Shown piece by piece: positions 30,483-39,465 of a stretch of 64,000 bases of DNA. The translations under genes and the position numbers were made by a program. The first letter of the stretch is position 1; the number at the start of each line of letters is the position of its first letter. The stretch comes from JARRQJ01 sp037381915. Lineage in GTDB: Bacteria > Pseudomonadota > Gammaproteobacteria > DRLM01. Location: the NCBI GenBank assembly GCA_037381915.1, contig JARRQJ010000004.1:1-64000 (forward strand), written 5' to 3'. The notes below the pieces were generated by a model, which searched no databases, was not told the origin of the DNA, and saw nothing but the letters and a program-made list of their open reading frames with translations.

Positions 30483-31427
30483 ATGTCCACGCCGCAACTT
30501 CTGGAAACAGGACGACATAAAGACTCAAACACCCTCAATCTGGTGCTGAGACCGTTTGCCGAACTGACTACTGCCAGCAACGATGAGTTCAGCGCCGCGC
30601 TGCGGCTCAATACCGTACTGCAGACCACGCTGGATATCGGCGCGCTGATCAAGCTGTTCGCCGACGAACTCATTATTTTGATGCCCTTCGACGGCTTCAG
30701 CTACCGCAACAGCGCCCGCGACATCGACATAACCTTCGGCAAGGCGGCACGCCATAAATGTTCCTATCGCCTGATTGTCGGCGAGGAAAACCTGGGCGAG
30801 GTGACACTCAGCAGGCGCCGCAAGTTTCAGGAGCGGGAAACCGCCATGGTGGAACACCTGCTGGTGGGGCTGGTCTGTCCGCTGCGCAACGCCCTGACCT
30901 ATCTCAACGCAGTGCGCGCCGCCCAAAAGGATCCTCTCACCGGCATCAACAACCGCGCCGCCATGGACAACGCCCTGGCCAGGGAAATCGAACTGGCTCG
31001 CCGTCATCGCACCCCCTTGTCGCTGATCGTCATGGATATCGACAAATTCAAATCCATCAACGATACCTACGGCCACACCACCGGCGACGAGATTATCAAG
31101 ACCTTCACCAAGGTGGTAGGCAGAATCATACGCAAGACGGACATGCTCTTCCGCTACGGCGGCGAGGAATTCGTGGTCATCATGAGCAACACTGGCCGCG
31201 ACGGCTCCATGTTGCTGGCGGAACGGATCCGTCGCGGGATCGAGAAAATGGATGTGCTGCTACCGCAATACCACCTGCCTGTCACAGTGAGCCTGGGCGT
31301 CGCCAGCCTCAAGCTCAGGGAGGACGGCAAGTCCCTTTTCAAGCGGGCGGACCAAGCGCTCTACCAGGCCAAGGCCTCGGGACGCAACTGCGTTTGCCTG
31401 GCTGACAGCACCAGCGCCTACTCCTGA
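30483..31427 (+). CDS. Diguanylate cyclase (GGDEF)
   Basis: 314 residues from ATG 30483, which has AAGGAG about 8 bases upstream; a longer frame from 30420 lacks such a site. The C-terminal GGDEF domain is intact: DPLTGINNRAAMD, DIDKFKSINDTYGH, and the active site GGEEF in RYGGEEFVVIM. An inhibitory I-site RKTD lies exactly five residues before RY-GGEEF, so product feedback is expected. The N-terminal 150 residues look like a GAF-like sensor (TTLDIGALIKLFADELIILM) without transmembrane helices, so the enzyme is cytosolic. It makes c-di-GMP from two GTP. It is divergent from an ATPase with c-di-GMP-binding motifs, and a PilZ gene lies 4 kb downstream. Confidence 0.9.
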   Translation: MSTPQLLETGRHKDSNTLNLVLRPFAELTTASNDEFSAALRLNTVLQTTLDIGALIKLFADELIILMPFDGFSYRNSARDIDITFGKAARHKCSYRLIVGEENLGEVTLSRRRKFQERETAMVEHLLVGLVCPLRNALTYLNAVRAAQKDPLTGINNRAAMDNALAREIELARRHRTPLSLIVMDIDKFKSINDTYGHTTGDEIIKTFTKVVGRIIRKTDMLFRYGGEEFVVIMSNTGRDGSMLLAERIRRGIEKMDVLLPQYHLPVTVSLGVASLKLREDGKSLFKRADQALYQAKASGRNCVCLADSTSAYS

Positions 31428-31524
31428 TAGATCCCGTCCCGCGTTGCGCGGCGCCCGCGCTTGCGAGGATAATCCCCACTTTTTCCGCGACCGACTCCGC
31501 GGCGCGCAAAAGTGAGGTCAATAA

Positions 31525-32562
31525 GTGCCGCAATTCTTCCTTCCACCTGAATGGTCGCCGCAAAGCGGCCTCATGATCACCTGGCCTCACCCCCACAGCG
31601 ACTGGCGTGACCTGCTGCCCGAGGTGGAACCGGTTTACGCCCTCATCGCCCGGCAGGTCACGCGCCGCGAAGGCCTGCTGGTCAACTGCTGGGACCAGGC
31701 ACACATCGCCCAGGTCAAGTCCCGACTGCAGGACACCGGTGCCGACCCACGCAATGTCATCTACAGCGCGGTCCGCAGCAACGATACCTGGACCCGCGAC
31801 TATGGTCCCATCACGGTCCTGGAGGACGGCCGGCCGCGGCTGCTGGATTTCATCTTCAACGGCTGGGGCGGCAAGTTCGACGCGGCCCTGGACAATCAAG
31901 TCACCCGCAACCTGCACCGCGACGGCGTGTTCGGCCCCGCGGCGCTCGATAGCATCGACATGGTACTGGAAGGCGGCAGCATCGAGGTGGACGGCCGCGG
32001 CACCCTGCTAACAACCGAGCACTGCCTGCTTGCCCCCACCCGCAATCCCGGCCTCGACCGGGTGCAAATTGAAGAACGCCTGCGCGGCTGGTTTGGCGTC
32101 ACCAACGTCTTGTGGTTGCGCCACGGTCATCTCGCGGGCGACGACACCGACAGCCACATCGACACCCTGGCGCGATTCTGCGACTCCCACACCATCGCCT
32201 ATGTGGCCTGCGACGATCCCCACGATGAGCATTACGCGGAGCTGCGATCGATGGAGGCGGAACTGCGCGCCTGCCGCGACCTTGACGGCCGGCCCTATCG
32301 GCTGGTGCCCCTGCCCTGGCCCGCCGCCAAGCACGATGCGGCCGACGGCCGTCGGCTGGCCGCCAGCTACGCTAATTTTCTCATCATCAACGGCGCGGTG
32401 CTGATGCCGCTCTATGATGATCCCGCCGACGACGAGGCCCTGCGCCGACTGCAGAGCTGTTTTGCGGATCGGGAAGTCGTCGGCGTGCCTTGCCTGCCCC
32501 TGATCCGCCAAAACGGCAGCCTGCACTGCATCACCATGCAATTACCGGCGGGAGTGTTGTAA
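31525..32562 (+). CDS. aguA: Agmatine deiminase
   Basis: 345 residues from a GTG start with GAGGT 6 bases upstream. The enzyme hydrolyses agmatine to N-carbamoylputrescine and ammonia in the cytosol. The guanidino-modifying fold is clear: PPEWSPQSGLMITWPH at the N-terminus, NDTWTRDYGPI, the EGGSIEVDG motif, a HGHLAGDDTDSHID loop with the catalytic His and Asp, and the nucleophilic Cys in GSLHCITMQ near the C-terminus. Length is normal. It is followed 73 bases later by the next enzyme of the pathway, so the two form an operon for putrescine synthesis. No arginine decarboxylase is in the window. Confidence 0.94.
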   Translation: MPQFFLPPEWSPQSGLMITWPHPHSDWRDLLPEVEPVYALIARQVTRREGLLVNCWDQAHIAQVKSRLQDTGADPRNVIYSAVRSNDTWTRDYGPITVLEDGRPRLLDFIFNGWGGKFDAALDNQVTRNLHRDGVFGPAALDSIDMVLEGGSIEVDGRGTLLTTEHCLLAPTRNPGLDRVQIEERLRGWFGVTNVLWLRHGHLAGDDTDSHIDTLARFCDSHTIAYVACDDPHDEHYAELRSMEAELRACRDLDGRPYRLVPLPWPAAKHDAADGRRLAASYANFLIINGAVLMPLYDDPADDEALRRLQSCFADREVVGVPCLPLIRQNGSLHCITMQLPAGVL

Positions 32563-32635
32563 TCTATGCCGTTGAATTCATGGAGCCTGGCCGGCCGCGG
32601 GGCGCGGCCGGCTTGAAGCGATTAGAGGCGAGGGC

Positions 32636-33529
32636 ATGAGTCAAAACATTCTGCGTGTCGGCCTGGTGCAGCACGCCTGCACCACCGACCGCGAAGCCAA
32701 TCTCGAGGCCAGCATTGCCGGCATCCGCGACGCGGCGGATCAGGGGGCACGGCTGGTATTGTTGCAGGAGCTGCATGCCACACCCTACTTCTGCCAGCAT
32801 GAAGATACCGCTCATTTTGACCTGGCCGAGCCCATTCCCGGCCCGGGCAGCCAGCGCTTCGCCGCCGTGGCGCAGGAATGCGGCGTCGTGGTGGTCGCCT
32901 CCCTGTTCGAACAACGCGCCGCCGGTCTTTACCACAACACCGCGGTGGTCCTGGAACAGGACGGCTCTATCGCCGGCCGTTACCGCAAGATGCATATCCC
33001 CGATGATCCGGGTTATTACGAAAAATTCTATTTCACCCCCGGCGATCTGGGTTTCGAGCCCATCGCCACGTCGGTAGGCCGCCTGGGGGTGCTGGTGTGC
33101 TGGGACCAGTGGTTTCCGGAGGCCGCGCGGCTCATGGCCCTGGCGGGCGCCGATATGCTGCTGTATCCCACCGCCATCGGCTGGAACCCGGATGACGAGC
33201 AGGCGGAGCGGGCCCGCCAGCGCGATGCGTGGATGACGGTGCAACGCGCCCACGCAGTGGCCAACGGGCTGCCGGTCCTGGCCTGCAACCGGGTCGGCTT
33301 CGAGCCGGACCCCACCGCCCAGACCGCCGGGATCCAGTTCTGGGGTTCGAGTTTCCTCGCCGGTCCGCAGGGGGAAATCGTAGCGGCGGCGGCCGAGCAG
33401 GCTACGGTATTGATCGCCGACCTGGATATGGCCCGCGGCGAAACGGTGCGGCGCATCTGGCCTTATCTGCGCGACCGCCGCATCGACGCCTATCACGCCC
33501 TCACCCTGCGCTACCGCGACCCGGCGTAA
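32636..33529 (+). CDS. aguB: N-carbamoylputrescine amidase
   Basis: 297 residues, nitrilase superfamily. The catalytic triad is visible: Glu in VLLQELHATPYF, Lys in YRKMHIPDD and Cys in GVLVCWDQWFPEAARLM. The YYEKFYF and GADMLLYPTAIGW motifs are typical of the carbamoylputrescine amidase branch. It converts N-carbamoylputrescine to putrescine, CO2 and ammonia. The ATG at 32636 follows a GAGG site. It is co-transcribed with aguA, which supplies the substrate; together they form the agmatine route to polyamines. Nothing odd in length or residues. Confidence 0.94.
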   Translation: MSQNILRVGLVQHACTTDREANLEASIAGIRDAADQGARLVLLQELHATPYFCQHEDTAHFDLAEPIPGPGSQRFAAVAQECGVVVVASLFEQRAAGLYHNTAVVLEQDGSIAGRYRKMHIPDDPGYYEKFYFTPGDLGFEPIATSVGRLGVLVCWDQWFPEAARLMALAGADMLLYPTAIGWNPDDEQAERARQRDAWMTVQRAHAVANGLPVLACNRVGFEPDPTAQTAGIQFWGSSFLAGPQGEIVAAAAEQATVLIADLDMARGETVRRIWPYLRDRRIDAYHALTLRYRDPA

Positions 33530-33706
33530 GTCGTTTTCCGTACTGGACAGCCGCGGAGACCGCCCTCCCATGCCGCCACCCCGCCACCGACGCTGGACCC
33601 GGACCTTGGCGAACCTTACCCGCGCCGGGCAAGCATTCTTAAGCGAACGGCATTCGCGTTATACTTACGCCCCTGTGCCGTACCATCCATCAGCTAGGGA
33701 CATACA

Positions 33707-34813
33707 ATGATCGTCATACTGGAACCCAATATCGACAAAGCCGGGGAGAAATACCTGTCACTGCTCCACCACCTGTCCAATCTTCCCAACATCCAGGTGC
33801 GCATCCATGAGGAAGTGGGCACCCAGCAGATCCTGACCGAATTTTATCTGATTGGGAATACGGCGGCCCTACCGCTGGAGGATATCCAGATCATTCCCGG
33901 CGTCGAACGCGTGGTGCGCATCTCCGAGCCCTACAAGATCCTCGGGCGGCACAAGGGTGATACCCGCTCCACTCATTTCGAATATAACGGAGTTACATTC
34001 AGCCAGGACAATCTGAACATCTTCGCCGGCCTGTGCGCGGTGGACAATCCGCAGCACGTGGAGATGATGTTGCGGGCCCTGCGCGACAACGGTATGAATT
34101 GCACGCGCATGGGCGCCTACAAGCCGCGCACCAACCCCTACTCCTTCCAGGGCCACGGCAAGGACTGCCTGCCTTACGTCTTTGAGCTGGCGGGCAAGTA
34201 CGGCATCAAAGTGGTGGCCATGGAGATCATGTCCGAGACCCATTTGGAAGAAATTCAACAGGCGCTGCAAACCAGCGGCCATCCCACCGGCGTCATGCTG
34301 CAGATCGGCACCCGCAACACCCAGAACTTCGAATTGCTCAAGGTCGTCGGCCGCCAGACCGAGCTGCCGGTACTGCTCAAGCGCGGCTTCGGCATCACCC
34401 TGGAAGAATCCCTCAACGCCGCCGAATATCTGGCCAGCGAAGGCAACCGCAAGGTGATCTTCGGCCTGCGCGGCATGAAGACCAATATGGGCGACCCGCA
34501 TCGCAACTTCGTCGATTTCGCCCACGTCCCTGCGGTGAAACGCATGACGCGCATGCCGGTGTGCATCGACCCCTCCCACTCGGTCGGTACGCGCGACGCG
34601 TCCTCCGACGGCATCCTCGATATCTGTCATGTGGTCGCCCAAGGCGTGGTCGCCGGCGCCAACATGATTCTCGTGGATTTTCACCCCGTACCGGAAAAGG
34701 CCCTGGTGGACGGGCCCCAGGCACTGCGTCTCGAAGAACTGCCCTATTTCCTCGAAGATGTCCGCATTGCGCGCACCGCTTACGAAGACCGGGTCAAGCT
34801 CGTCAATCGCTGA
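33707..34813 (+). CDS. aroF: 3-deoxy-7-phosphoheptulonate (DAHP) synthase, type I-beta
   Basis: 368 residues. An N-terminal ferredoxin-like domain (about 1-90) precedes the TIM barrel, as in the Thermotoga-type enzymes where it serves as the feedback site for aromatic amino acids. Barrel motifs: GAYKPRTNPYSFQGHG, the substrate-binding LLKRGFG segment, RKVIFGLRGM and the metal site DPSHSVGTRD. It condenses PEP and erythrose-4-phosphate in the first step of the shikimate pathway. The gene stands alone, 177 bases after aguB; a short leader may hold its own promoter. It belongs to the same superfamily as KdsA, encoded at 45170, but the RTNPYSFQG motif separates them. Confidence 0.92.
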   Translation: MIVILEPNIDKAGEKYLSLLHHLSNLPNIQVRIHEEVGTQQILTEFYLIGNTAALPLEDIQIIPGVERVVRISEPYKILGRHKGDTRSTHFEYNGVTFSQDNLNIFAGLCAVDNPQHVEMMLRALRDNGMNCTRMGAYKPRTNPYSFQGHGKDCLPYVFELAGKYGIKVVAMEIMSETHLEEIQQALQTSGHPTGVMLQIGTRNTQNFELLKVVGRQTELPVLLKRGFGITLEESLNAAEYLASEGNRKVIFGLRGMKTNMGDPHRNFVDFAHVPAVKRMTRMPVCIDPSHSVGTRDASSDGILDICHVVAQGVVAGANMILVDFHPVPEKALVDGPQALRLEELPYFLEDVRIARTAYEDRVKLVNR

Positions 34814-35497
34814 GTGCGGCCGGCACAGCGCGTGATCCGGTGTTCTGTCGCCGATAGGCCGGCACAAAGTTAGAGCACGACCGACCGCCATTGAACTGAT
34901 TTCTCCCGCTCGCCGCAGGGCTTGCGCGCTTCACCGCGGCGGGCGACAGTCCCCGCGTACGCGCTGCGCGGCACCTCCTCGTATAGAGAGCCGGGATACA
35001 ACTCGGCGAAGTCCGTCGTCTAGATACATTGCACCCACCTAGCTTCATTTCTTTTCAATAATCGGTGAACTTTGCTTCGCATCACCTGTCTCTTTTTGCA
35101 GATGGACGTCGTGCAATAACCAAGAAAGTTATTCGACATTCAACTCCGATGCGAATGGCACACAACGTGCTTGTCGTATTGTCATCCATACACGCGGAGC
35201 GCAACTGATGCCAGCAACGAACGCCGGCAAGAATACTGGCCCCCTCAGCGCACCACCTCGCCTCCCGCCACGACCGCGGCATAGCGGCACGCAATGCTTC
35301 CCAGCGGGAACAAGCTGTCTGTTTCGGATCAAGCGCCGTTTGTTACTGCAACGGCATGCCATGCTCCGCGTTCCACAGGTGCACGCACGCGGTATCACCC
35401 TGGTCACCCGGTTGATGACCGCCAAACCTGCAGTCCATGCGCATGAACTTGACGCCGCGGGAATTTCATCCGCTCATACAGCGAAAGGAGAAGGTTC
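34814..35497. other. Gene-free stretch, 684 bp
   Basis: This lies upstream of the PilZ gene. It includes an AT-rich block near 35040-35140 that could be a promoter. Frames on both strands around 35130-35500 are Arg/Pro/His-rich and lack ribosome sites, so I do not call them genes. A short direct repeat GGCCGGCACA occurs near 34818 and 34858. Confidence 0.4.
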
Positions 35498-35797
35498 GTG
35501 ATGGAACATAGATTGGACGACAGGATACATGCACAGTTCGACGTGACCATCCACACGGACAACGGCGATGTCCTCAAGGCGCGGGCGAACAATCTCAGTC
35601 GAGGCGGCGTGTGCGTGGAGACGGAAGGTCTCCGGGAGATCCAGGAGAATAGGTTGGTATTGCTGGAGTTCGCGGAAGACGGCTTGCGCGCCAAGATCCC
35701 GGCCCTGGTCCTGCAAACGACCGGCCGAAGCGCGTCGCTCATGTTCATCGAGCACTCCGCTGAATTACATTCGTTTTTAATCCAGTGGAACAGATAG
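35498..35797 (+). CDS. Single-domain PilZ protein
   Basis: About 98-99 residues; GTG 35498 has AGGAG 7 bases upstream, and ATG 35501 is the alternative. The c-di-GMP motifs are recognisable: an N-terminal RLDDRIHAQFDV segment in place of the RxxxR motif and NLSRGGVCVE for the (D/N)xSxxG motif. The rest forms the PilZ barrel (VLLEFAEDGLRAKIPALVL). As a stand-alone cytosolic receptor it would bind c-di-GMP and control a partner. The gene is isolated, but a cyclase and an MshEN ATPase lie 4-7 kb upstream. Partner unknown. Confidence 0.85.
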   Translation: MMEHRLDDRIHAQFDVTIHTDNGDVLKARANNLSRGGVCVETEGLREIQENRLVLLEFAEDGLRAKIPALVLQTTGRSASLMFIEHSAELHSFLIQWNR

Positions 35798-35940
35798 CTG
35801 TACGACGCCGCTCCGGGCACGTTCCGCGTATGGGGCACAGCACCCGGTCCACCCGTTCATTAGGCGCGCTGGGTGCCGGACTAGGGAATTCCGTCCTGTC
35901 CACCGCATGAGCCAAGCGGCGCGCCCTTTTCCCCAGCCGA

Positions 35941-36990
35941 TTAATCCAGGGAAGCGGTCATTCGCGTGTCGGCGATCTCTCTGATCACCGCCGTTGCATA
36001 GGCGCCCGCCGGCAGGCCGAACTTGAGTTGGAGCAGATCGTCGCCGTGCCAGTCCCAGTGCAGGTCTCGTATCGCCAGTCGCAATGGCCGCCGCTCCTGC
36101 ACCATGCCGGCGTCGACGCAGGCCTGGCTCCACTTTTCAGGACAGGCGGCGACGACCGCCAACTCCAGGGACAGCGCCGCGCCGCGACTCGGCGGCTCAC
36201 CCCGCCCCCACAAAGGCCCAGTGGGATGGATGTCCCCCGTCGCGAGCCTCCGTTCGATCTCATCGTCGATGGCGTCGGCGACAAAGTAGCTGCGGCTGCC
36301 GGCAAGGTTGAGCGCCTCCCCTCCCAGCGCCCCCTCCCAGACATGATCGCGCACACGCCGCGCCAGGACCGCGTTGAACAGGGCCGAGCGCAGGCTGGAA
36401 AGATAGATGCCGCGCAGATGGCGATCTGCTACCCGCAGCTTACCGCTCATCATGGCCTCCGCGCGCGCCAGGTTGTCACGACCGAAGCGCTGTGCGCCGA
36501 AGTAATTGGGCACGCACCGCCCGGCGATCTCTCTTAATCGCAGCTCGACCGCCTGTCTGTCGCCGTGCAGCTCGCGCAAGGTAATGACGAAGCGGTTGCC
36601 CCGCGCACCGCCGCGCCGAAGCTTGCGGCGGGCCCTGACCGTGCGCAATACCCTCCACCCCGGCTCTTGCCATTGCGCGGCCCCCTCCAGGTCCGTTTTC
36701 GGCAAGTGAATACTGCACCACTGGCGGGTCACGGCATGCCGATCCTTGAGTCCGGCATAACTGACATCGCCACGCCGCACCCCGGCGATAGAAGCGAGCC
36801 GGCGGGCGAGTTGGTCGGTATTCATGCCGCGCTTTTCCAGCCACAGCCACAAGTGCTCCCCCTCGCCTTCCGGCTCGTATCCCAGTTCTTCCTCCACCTG
36901 AAAATCCTCGGGACGATGGCGCAGGACGGCGCTGGCGAGAGGCGAACCGTGGGCGCGGGGGAGATCCATGTACGAGACGTCGGCGCGCAT
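35941..36990 (-). CDS. truD: tRNA pseudouridine(13) synthase TruD
   Basis: 349 residues. Motifs: PEDFQVEEELGYEPEGEGEH near the N-terminus, GLKDRHAVTRQW with the catalytic Asp, and PNYFGAQRFG in the middle; the C-terminal domain is GC-rich but complete. It isomerises U13 of tRNA-Glu. ATG 36990 was chosen over a TTG three bases upstream. TruD is usually encoded next to ispD-ispF in gammaproteobacteria; here it is about 5 kb away, on the same strand, with regBA and copper/redox genes in between. Expression is probably independent, since regA ends 61 bases upstream. Confidence 0.92.
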   Translation of the reverse strand: MRADVSYMDLPRAHGSPLASAVLRHRPEDFQVEEELGYEPEGEGEHLWLWLEKRGMNTDQLARRLASIAGVRRGDVSYAGLKDRHAVTRQWCSIHLPKTDLEGAAQWQEPGWRVLRTVRARRKLRRGGARGNRFVITLRELHGDRQAVELRLREIAGRCVPNYFGAQRFGRDNLARAEAMMSGKLRVADRHLRGIYLSSLRSALFNAVLARRVRDHVWEGALGGEALNLAGSRSYFVADAIDDEIERRLATGDIHPTGPLWGRGEPPSRGAALSLELAVVAACPEKWSQACVDAGMVQERRPLRLAIRDLHWDWHGDDLLQLKFGLPAGAYATAVIREIADTRMTASLD

Positions 36991-37051
36991 CAAGCGCTTG
37001 CGACCATCGGCCGCCGGTTCATCGCGGGCGGGCAGGACAATGCTTGATTGT

Positions 37052-37615
37052 TCATCGTTTTACCGGCCGCTTCTGCAATTTGCGCTGCAGGGTGCGGCGG
37101 TGCATCCCGAGACTGCGCGCCGTGGCGGAGACATTGCCGTCGCAAGCGCTCAACACCTGTTGGATATATTCCCATTCCAGCCGGTCCACCGAAGGCCGTT
37201 GATCACCGATGGGCACGTCGACCTTACCGTCCTCCAGCCAGAACGCCTGGACGATTTCGTCCGCGTCCGCGGGTTTGGTCAAATAATGGGTCGCCCCCAA
37301 CTTGATGGCCTCCACCGCCGTCGCCACGCTGGCGTAGCCGGTCAAAATGACGATGCGGGTATGGGTATCCAGACCCTTGAGACTCTGCACCAAGGCCAAG
37401 CCGGATTCACCGGGCATTTTCAAATCGAGGACCACAAACTCAGGCGGCTCTTCCCGGGCAAGCGCATAGGCGGTATCCACATTGTGGGCGGTACGCACCG
37501 CGAAGCCGCGCTTGCGCAGCGCAGTAGCAAGCACCCGGCAAAAGGTTTCATCGTCGTCCACTACCAGCATGTTCGGCAGGGATTCGGTATCGGCAGTCAG
37601 GGTCACGTCGCTCAT
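37052..37615 (-). CDS. regA: RegA/PrrA-type response regulator
   Basis: 187 residues. The receiver domain has the acidic pocket (VVDDDE), phospho-acceptor Asp in VVLDLKMPGESG, Thr in ILTGYAS and Lys in YLTKPAD. A short linker leads to a Fis-type helix-turn-helix (VSATARSLGMHRRTLQRKLQKR), the almost invariant DNA-binding end of the RegA/PrrA/ActR/RegR family. It controls redox-dependent genes for respiration, carbon and nitrogen metabolism. Its start overlaps the end of regB by 4 bases (ATGA), so the pair is translationally coupled. Three boxes resembling its known target site lie within 2.5 kb upstream of it. Confidence 0.93.
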   Translation of the reverse strand: MSDVTLTADTESLPNMLVVDDDETFCRVLATALRKRGFAVRTAHNVDTAYALAREEPPEFVVLDLKMPGESGLALVQSLKGLDTHTRIVILTGYASVATAVEAIKLGATHYLTKPADADEIVQAFWLEDGKVDVPIGDQRPSVDRLEWEYIQQVLSACDGNVSATARSLGMHRRTLQRKLQKRPVKR

Positions 37616-38886
37616 ACGGTCATGATCAAACCCGGCAAGGGCAGGACGATGCGGGTACAGACGCCGCCCTGTTGACGATTGACCAGCTCCACCTCGCCTC
37701 CCAGGCGTCTGATAGTGGATTGAGCCAGAAACAAACCCAGGCCCAATCCTTGTCCCGGCGGTTTGGTGGTGAAAAACGGCTCGCCGGCGTGGGACTGCGC
37801 CGCGGCACTCAAGCCCTCACCCCGATCACAGATCTCCAGGCGCAACTCGCGGTTGTCCCAGCGCCCAATCACTTCCACGTCCCGTTCGGACGCATCGGCG
37901 GCGTTATTCAAGATATTGGTGATGGCCTGGGTCAAGGTCTGATCGGCGAGGATATGGGGCGCGGGCCGGGTGCCTTCCCAGGTGCGGTGCACGGTGACGG
38001 CGGACCGCCCGTTGCGCCATTGTTCGACCAGTTGGGCCAGGTAATGGTCCAAGGCCTGATCGCGCCCGGCCTCGGCCCGGGTTTGACCGGCCGACACGGC
38101 GAGCTGTGCGAGGGTGTCCTTGCACCGGGCGATCTGACTGCGCAGCACCTGGAAAGGTTCGGCCAGTTCCGGCATCGCGGCACATTCGCTTTCCAGGTCC
38201 TTGGCCAGTACCGCCATGGTGGCCAACGGCGTCCCCAGCTCATGGGCGGCGCCCGCCGCCAGCGTCCCCAGCGCCACCAGACGTTCATCGCGCAAGGCGT
38301 CTTCTCTGGCCCGCGCCAAGGCCCGGTCCCGCTCGCGCAAGGTGGCGCTCATCTTCACCGCAAAATAAGAAATCAATATGGCACTCAATACGAAACCGAA
38401 CCACATGCCCACAACATGAACATTGAAATTTCCGCCATATTGATGAGGCAGGGGGAAATACCACTTCATCAACAGCGAGTAACACGCCAGCGCCGTCGCG
38501 GCGATCGCCCAGGTGTAGCGCCCCGGCAAGGCTGCCGCGGCCAAGGTCAGGGGCAGCAAGAACAGCGAGACGAAAGGATTGGTGGATCCGCCGGTGAAAT
38601 ACAACAGGGCCGCCAGGATGAGCACGTCGCCGAACAAGTGCAAAAACAACTCCTGCTCCCTGACGGGACGTTTCATCCAGCGTAACCGCAACCAGGTAAC
38701 GAGGTTCAGCGCGGCGAAAACCCCGATGACCACGGACAGCGGCCACAAGGGCAGGACCAGCTCTCTGTAGACGGCCACCGCCACGCCGACTATCAGCCCC
38801 GCCAGCACCACATAGCGGTACACGACCAAACGCCGCAGGTTTATGCCGGCCGGGGAGGGCTCCATTAGAGGTTGGGCAAGGCGCAT
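37612..38886 (-). CDS. regB: RegB/PrrB-type redox sensor histidine kinase
   Basis: About 424 residues. Six membrane helices carry the quinone-site heptad GGSTNPF. The H-box is the family-specific AGAAHELGTPLATMAVL, and the redox-active Cys is present in IARCKDTLAQL. The ATPase domain has NNAADAS, DRGEGL and GQGLGLGLFLAQ. It autophosphorylates under reducing conditions and passes phosphate to RegA. I chose ATG 38886 (GGTGG 5 bases upstream) over TTG 38910, because a TATAAT -10 box at 38919-38924 would make TTG leaderless. No SenC/Sco gene lies between the pair, unlike in alphaproteobacteria, but a TlpA-like thioredoxin is nearby. Confidence 0.93.
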   Translation of the reverse strand: MRLAQPLMEPSPAGINLRRLVVYRYVVLAGLIVGVAVAVYRELVLPLWPLSVVIGVFAALNLVTWLRLRWMKRPVREQELFLHLFGDVLILAALLYFTGGSTNPFVSLFLLPLTLAAAALPGRYTWAIAATALACYSLLMKWYFPLPHQYGGNFNVHVVGMWFGFVLSAILISYFAVKMSATLRERDRALARAREDALRDERLVALGTLAAGAAHELGTPLATMAVLAKDLESECAAMPELAEPFQVLRSQIARCKDTLAQLAVSAGQTRAEAGRDQALDHYLAQLVEQWRNGRSAVTVHRTWEGTRPAPHILADQTLTQAITNILNNAADASERDVEVIGRWDNRELRLEICDRGEGLSAAAQSHAGEPFFTTKPPGQGLGLGLFLAQSTIRRLGGEVELVNRQQGGVCTRIVLPLPGLIMTV

Positions 38887-38918
38887 GGCGACCACCGGAT
38901 CATCCTTCAATAAAATTT

Positions 38919-38924
38919 ATTATA
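38919..38924 (-). promoter_or_regulatory. Probable -10 box of regBA
   Basis: On the minus strand the sequence reads TATAAT, a perfect -10 hexamer. It is followed by about 33 bases to the chosen regB ATG. No good -35 element lies 17 bases upstream, which fits a promoter that needs an activator. Confidence 0.5.
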
Positions 38925-38968
38925 ACCCACAGCTTAGCCGCAAAGCCGGACGGGCATGGACCGTCGGT

Positions 38969-38983
38969 GCGACAAAATGCCGC
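38969..38983. promoter_or_regulatory. RegA/RegR-type box 1 (regB upstream)
   Basis: GCGACAAAATGCCGC fits the RegR box GNGRCRTTNNGNCGC (as I recall it) except at positions 7 and 8. It lies about 45 bases upstream of the regB -10 box and 37 bases before a small plus-strand frame. It suggests autoregulation of regBA. Confidence 0.5.
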
Positions 38984-39019
38984 AGCGTTGCAAGGGCGTA
39001 TTTCTGATAATCTTGACAA

Positions 39020-39235
39020 ATGAACTCTTCAAGCCATTTATTCCATGTCCCGCGAGACCTCGCCCAGGGCCGCCTCTTCCAGGTACCGGGTCTCGCCTGG
39101 CTGGGCCTGTTCGCCGCGATGGTGGCGATGATTACCGGGATAATTGGCTCCACCGGCGCTAGCCGGCGAATCCGCCAGATCCACGCAACCGCCGAAACAG
39201 TGCAGCCCCACACCATGCATGGCATGCACAGGTAA
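39020..39235 (+). CDS. Possible small single-pass membrane protein with His/Met tail
   Basis: 71 residues from ATG 39020. A polar N-terminus (about 26 residues) is followed by one clear hydrophobic helix (GLAWLGLFAAMVAMITGIIG), a basic stop-transfer (RRIRQIH) and a tail ending HTMHGMHR, which could bind copper or another metal. There is no good ribosome site, so the call rests on composition, on the position between RegA-like boxes 1 and 2, and on the adjacent redox/copper genes. Other frames over this stretch look worse. The family is not recognised. Confidence 0.4.
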   Translation: MNSSSHLFHVPRDLAQGRLFQVPGLAWLGLFAAMVAMITGIIGSTGASRRIRQIHATAETVQPHTMHGMHR

Positions 39236-39242
39236 GGGTACT

Positions 39243-39257
39243 GCGACAATTTGTCAC
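39243..39257. promoter_or_regulatory. RegA/RegR-type box 2
   Basis: GCGACAATTTGTCAC fits the RegR box except at positions 7 and 14 and is itself nearly palindromic (GACAA/TTGTC). It lies 209 bases before the start of the thioredoxin gene, in the gap after the small membrane protein frame. Confidence 0.45.
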
Positions 39258-39465
39258 ATTCATTTTTGCGCATCGGTTACCGATAGACTGATCGCCGCCT
39301 TGTAATTCGCCTGGCGGATCCGACACTGCTGAGTACATAGCAAGAGTGGTTGAGCGGCTCGTGCCCGCCTTTTTCGAAAAGCGCTCTATGGATAGCCAAC
39401 CGTGCAGCAATACCTTTGCCATGACCGGAACCGTCGGCGCTTCGCAACCGGACCGGAGCGATGAG

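Noticed and set aside
33707..34813. Second kdsA
   Set aside because: The N-terminal ferredoxin-like domain and the RTNPYSFQG motif identify a DAHP synthase.
35208..35501. 97-codon frame overlapping the PilZ start
   Set aside because: It is Arg/Pro/His-rich with no ribosome site, typical of non-coding GC-rich sequence.
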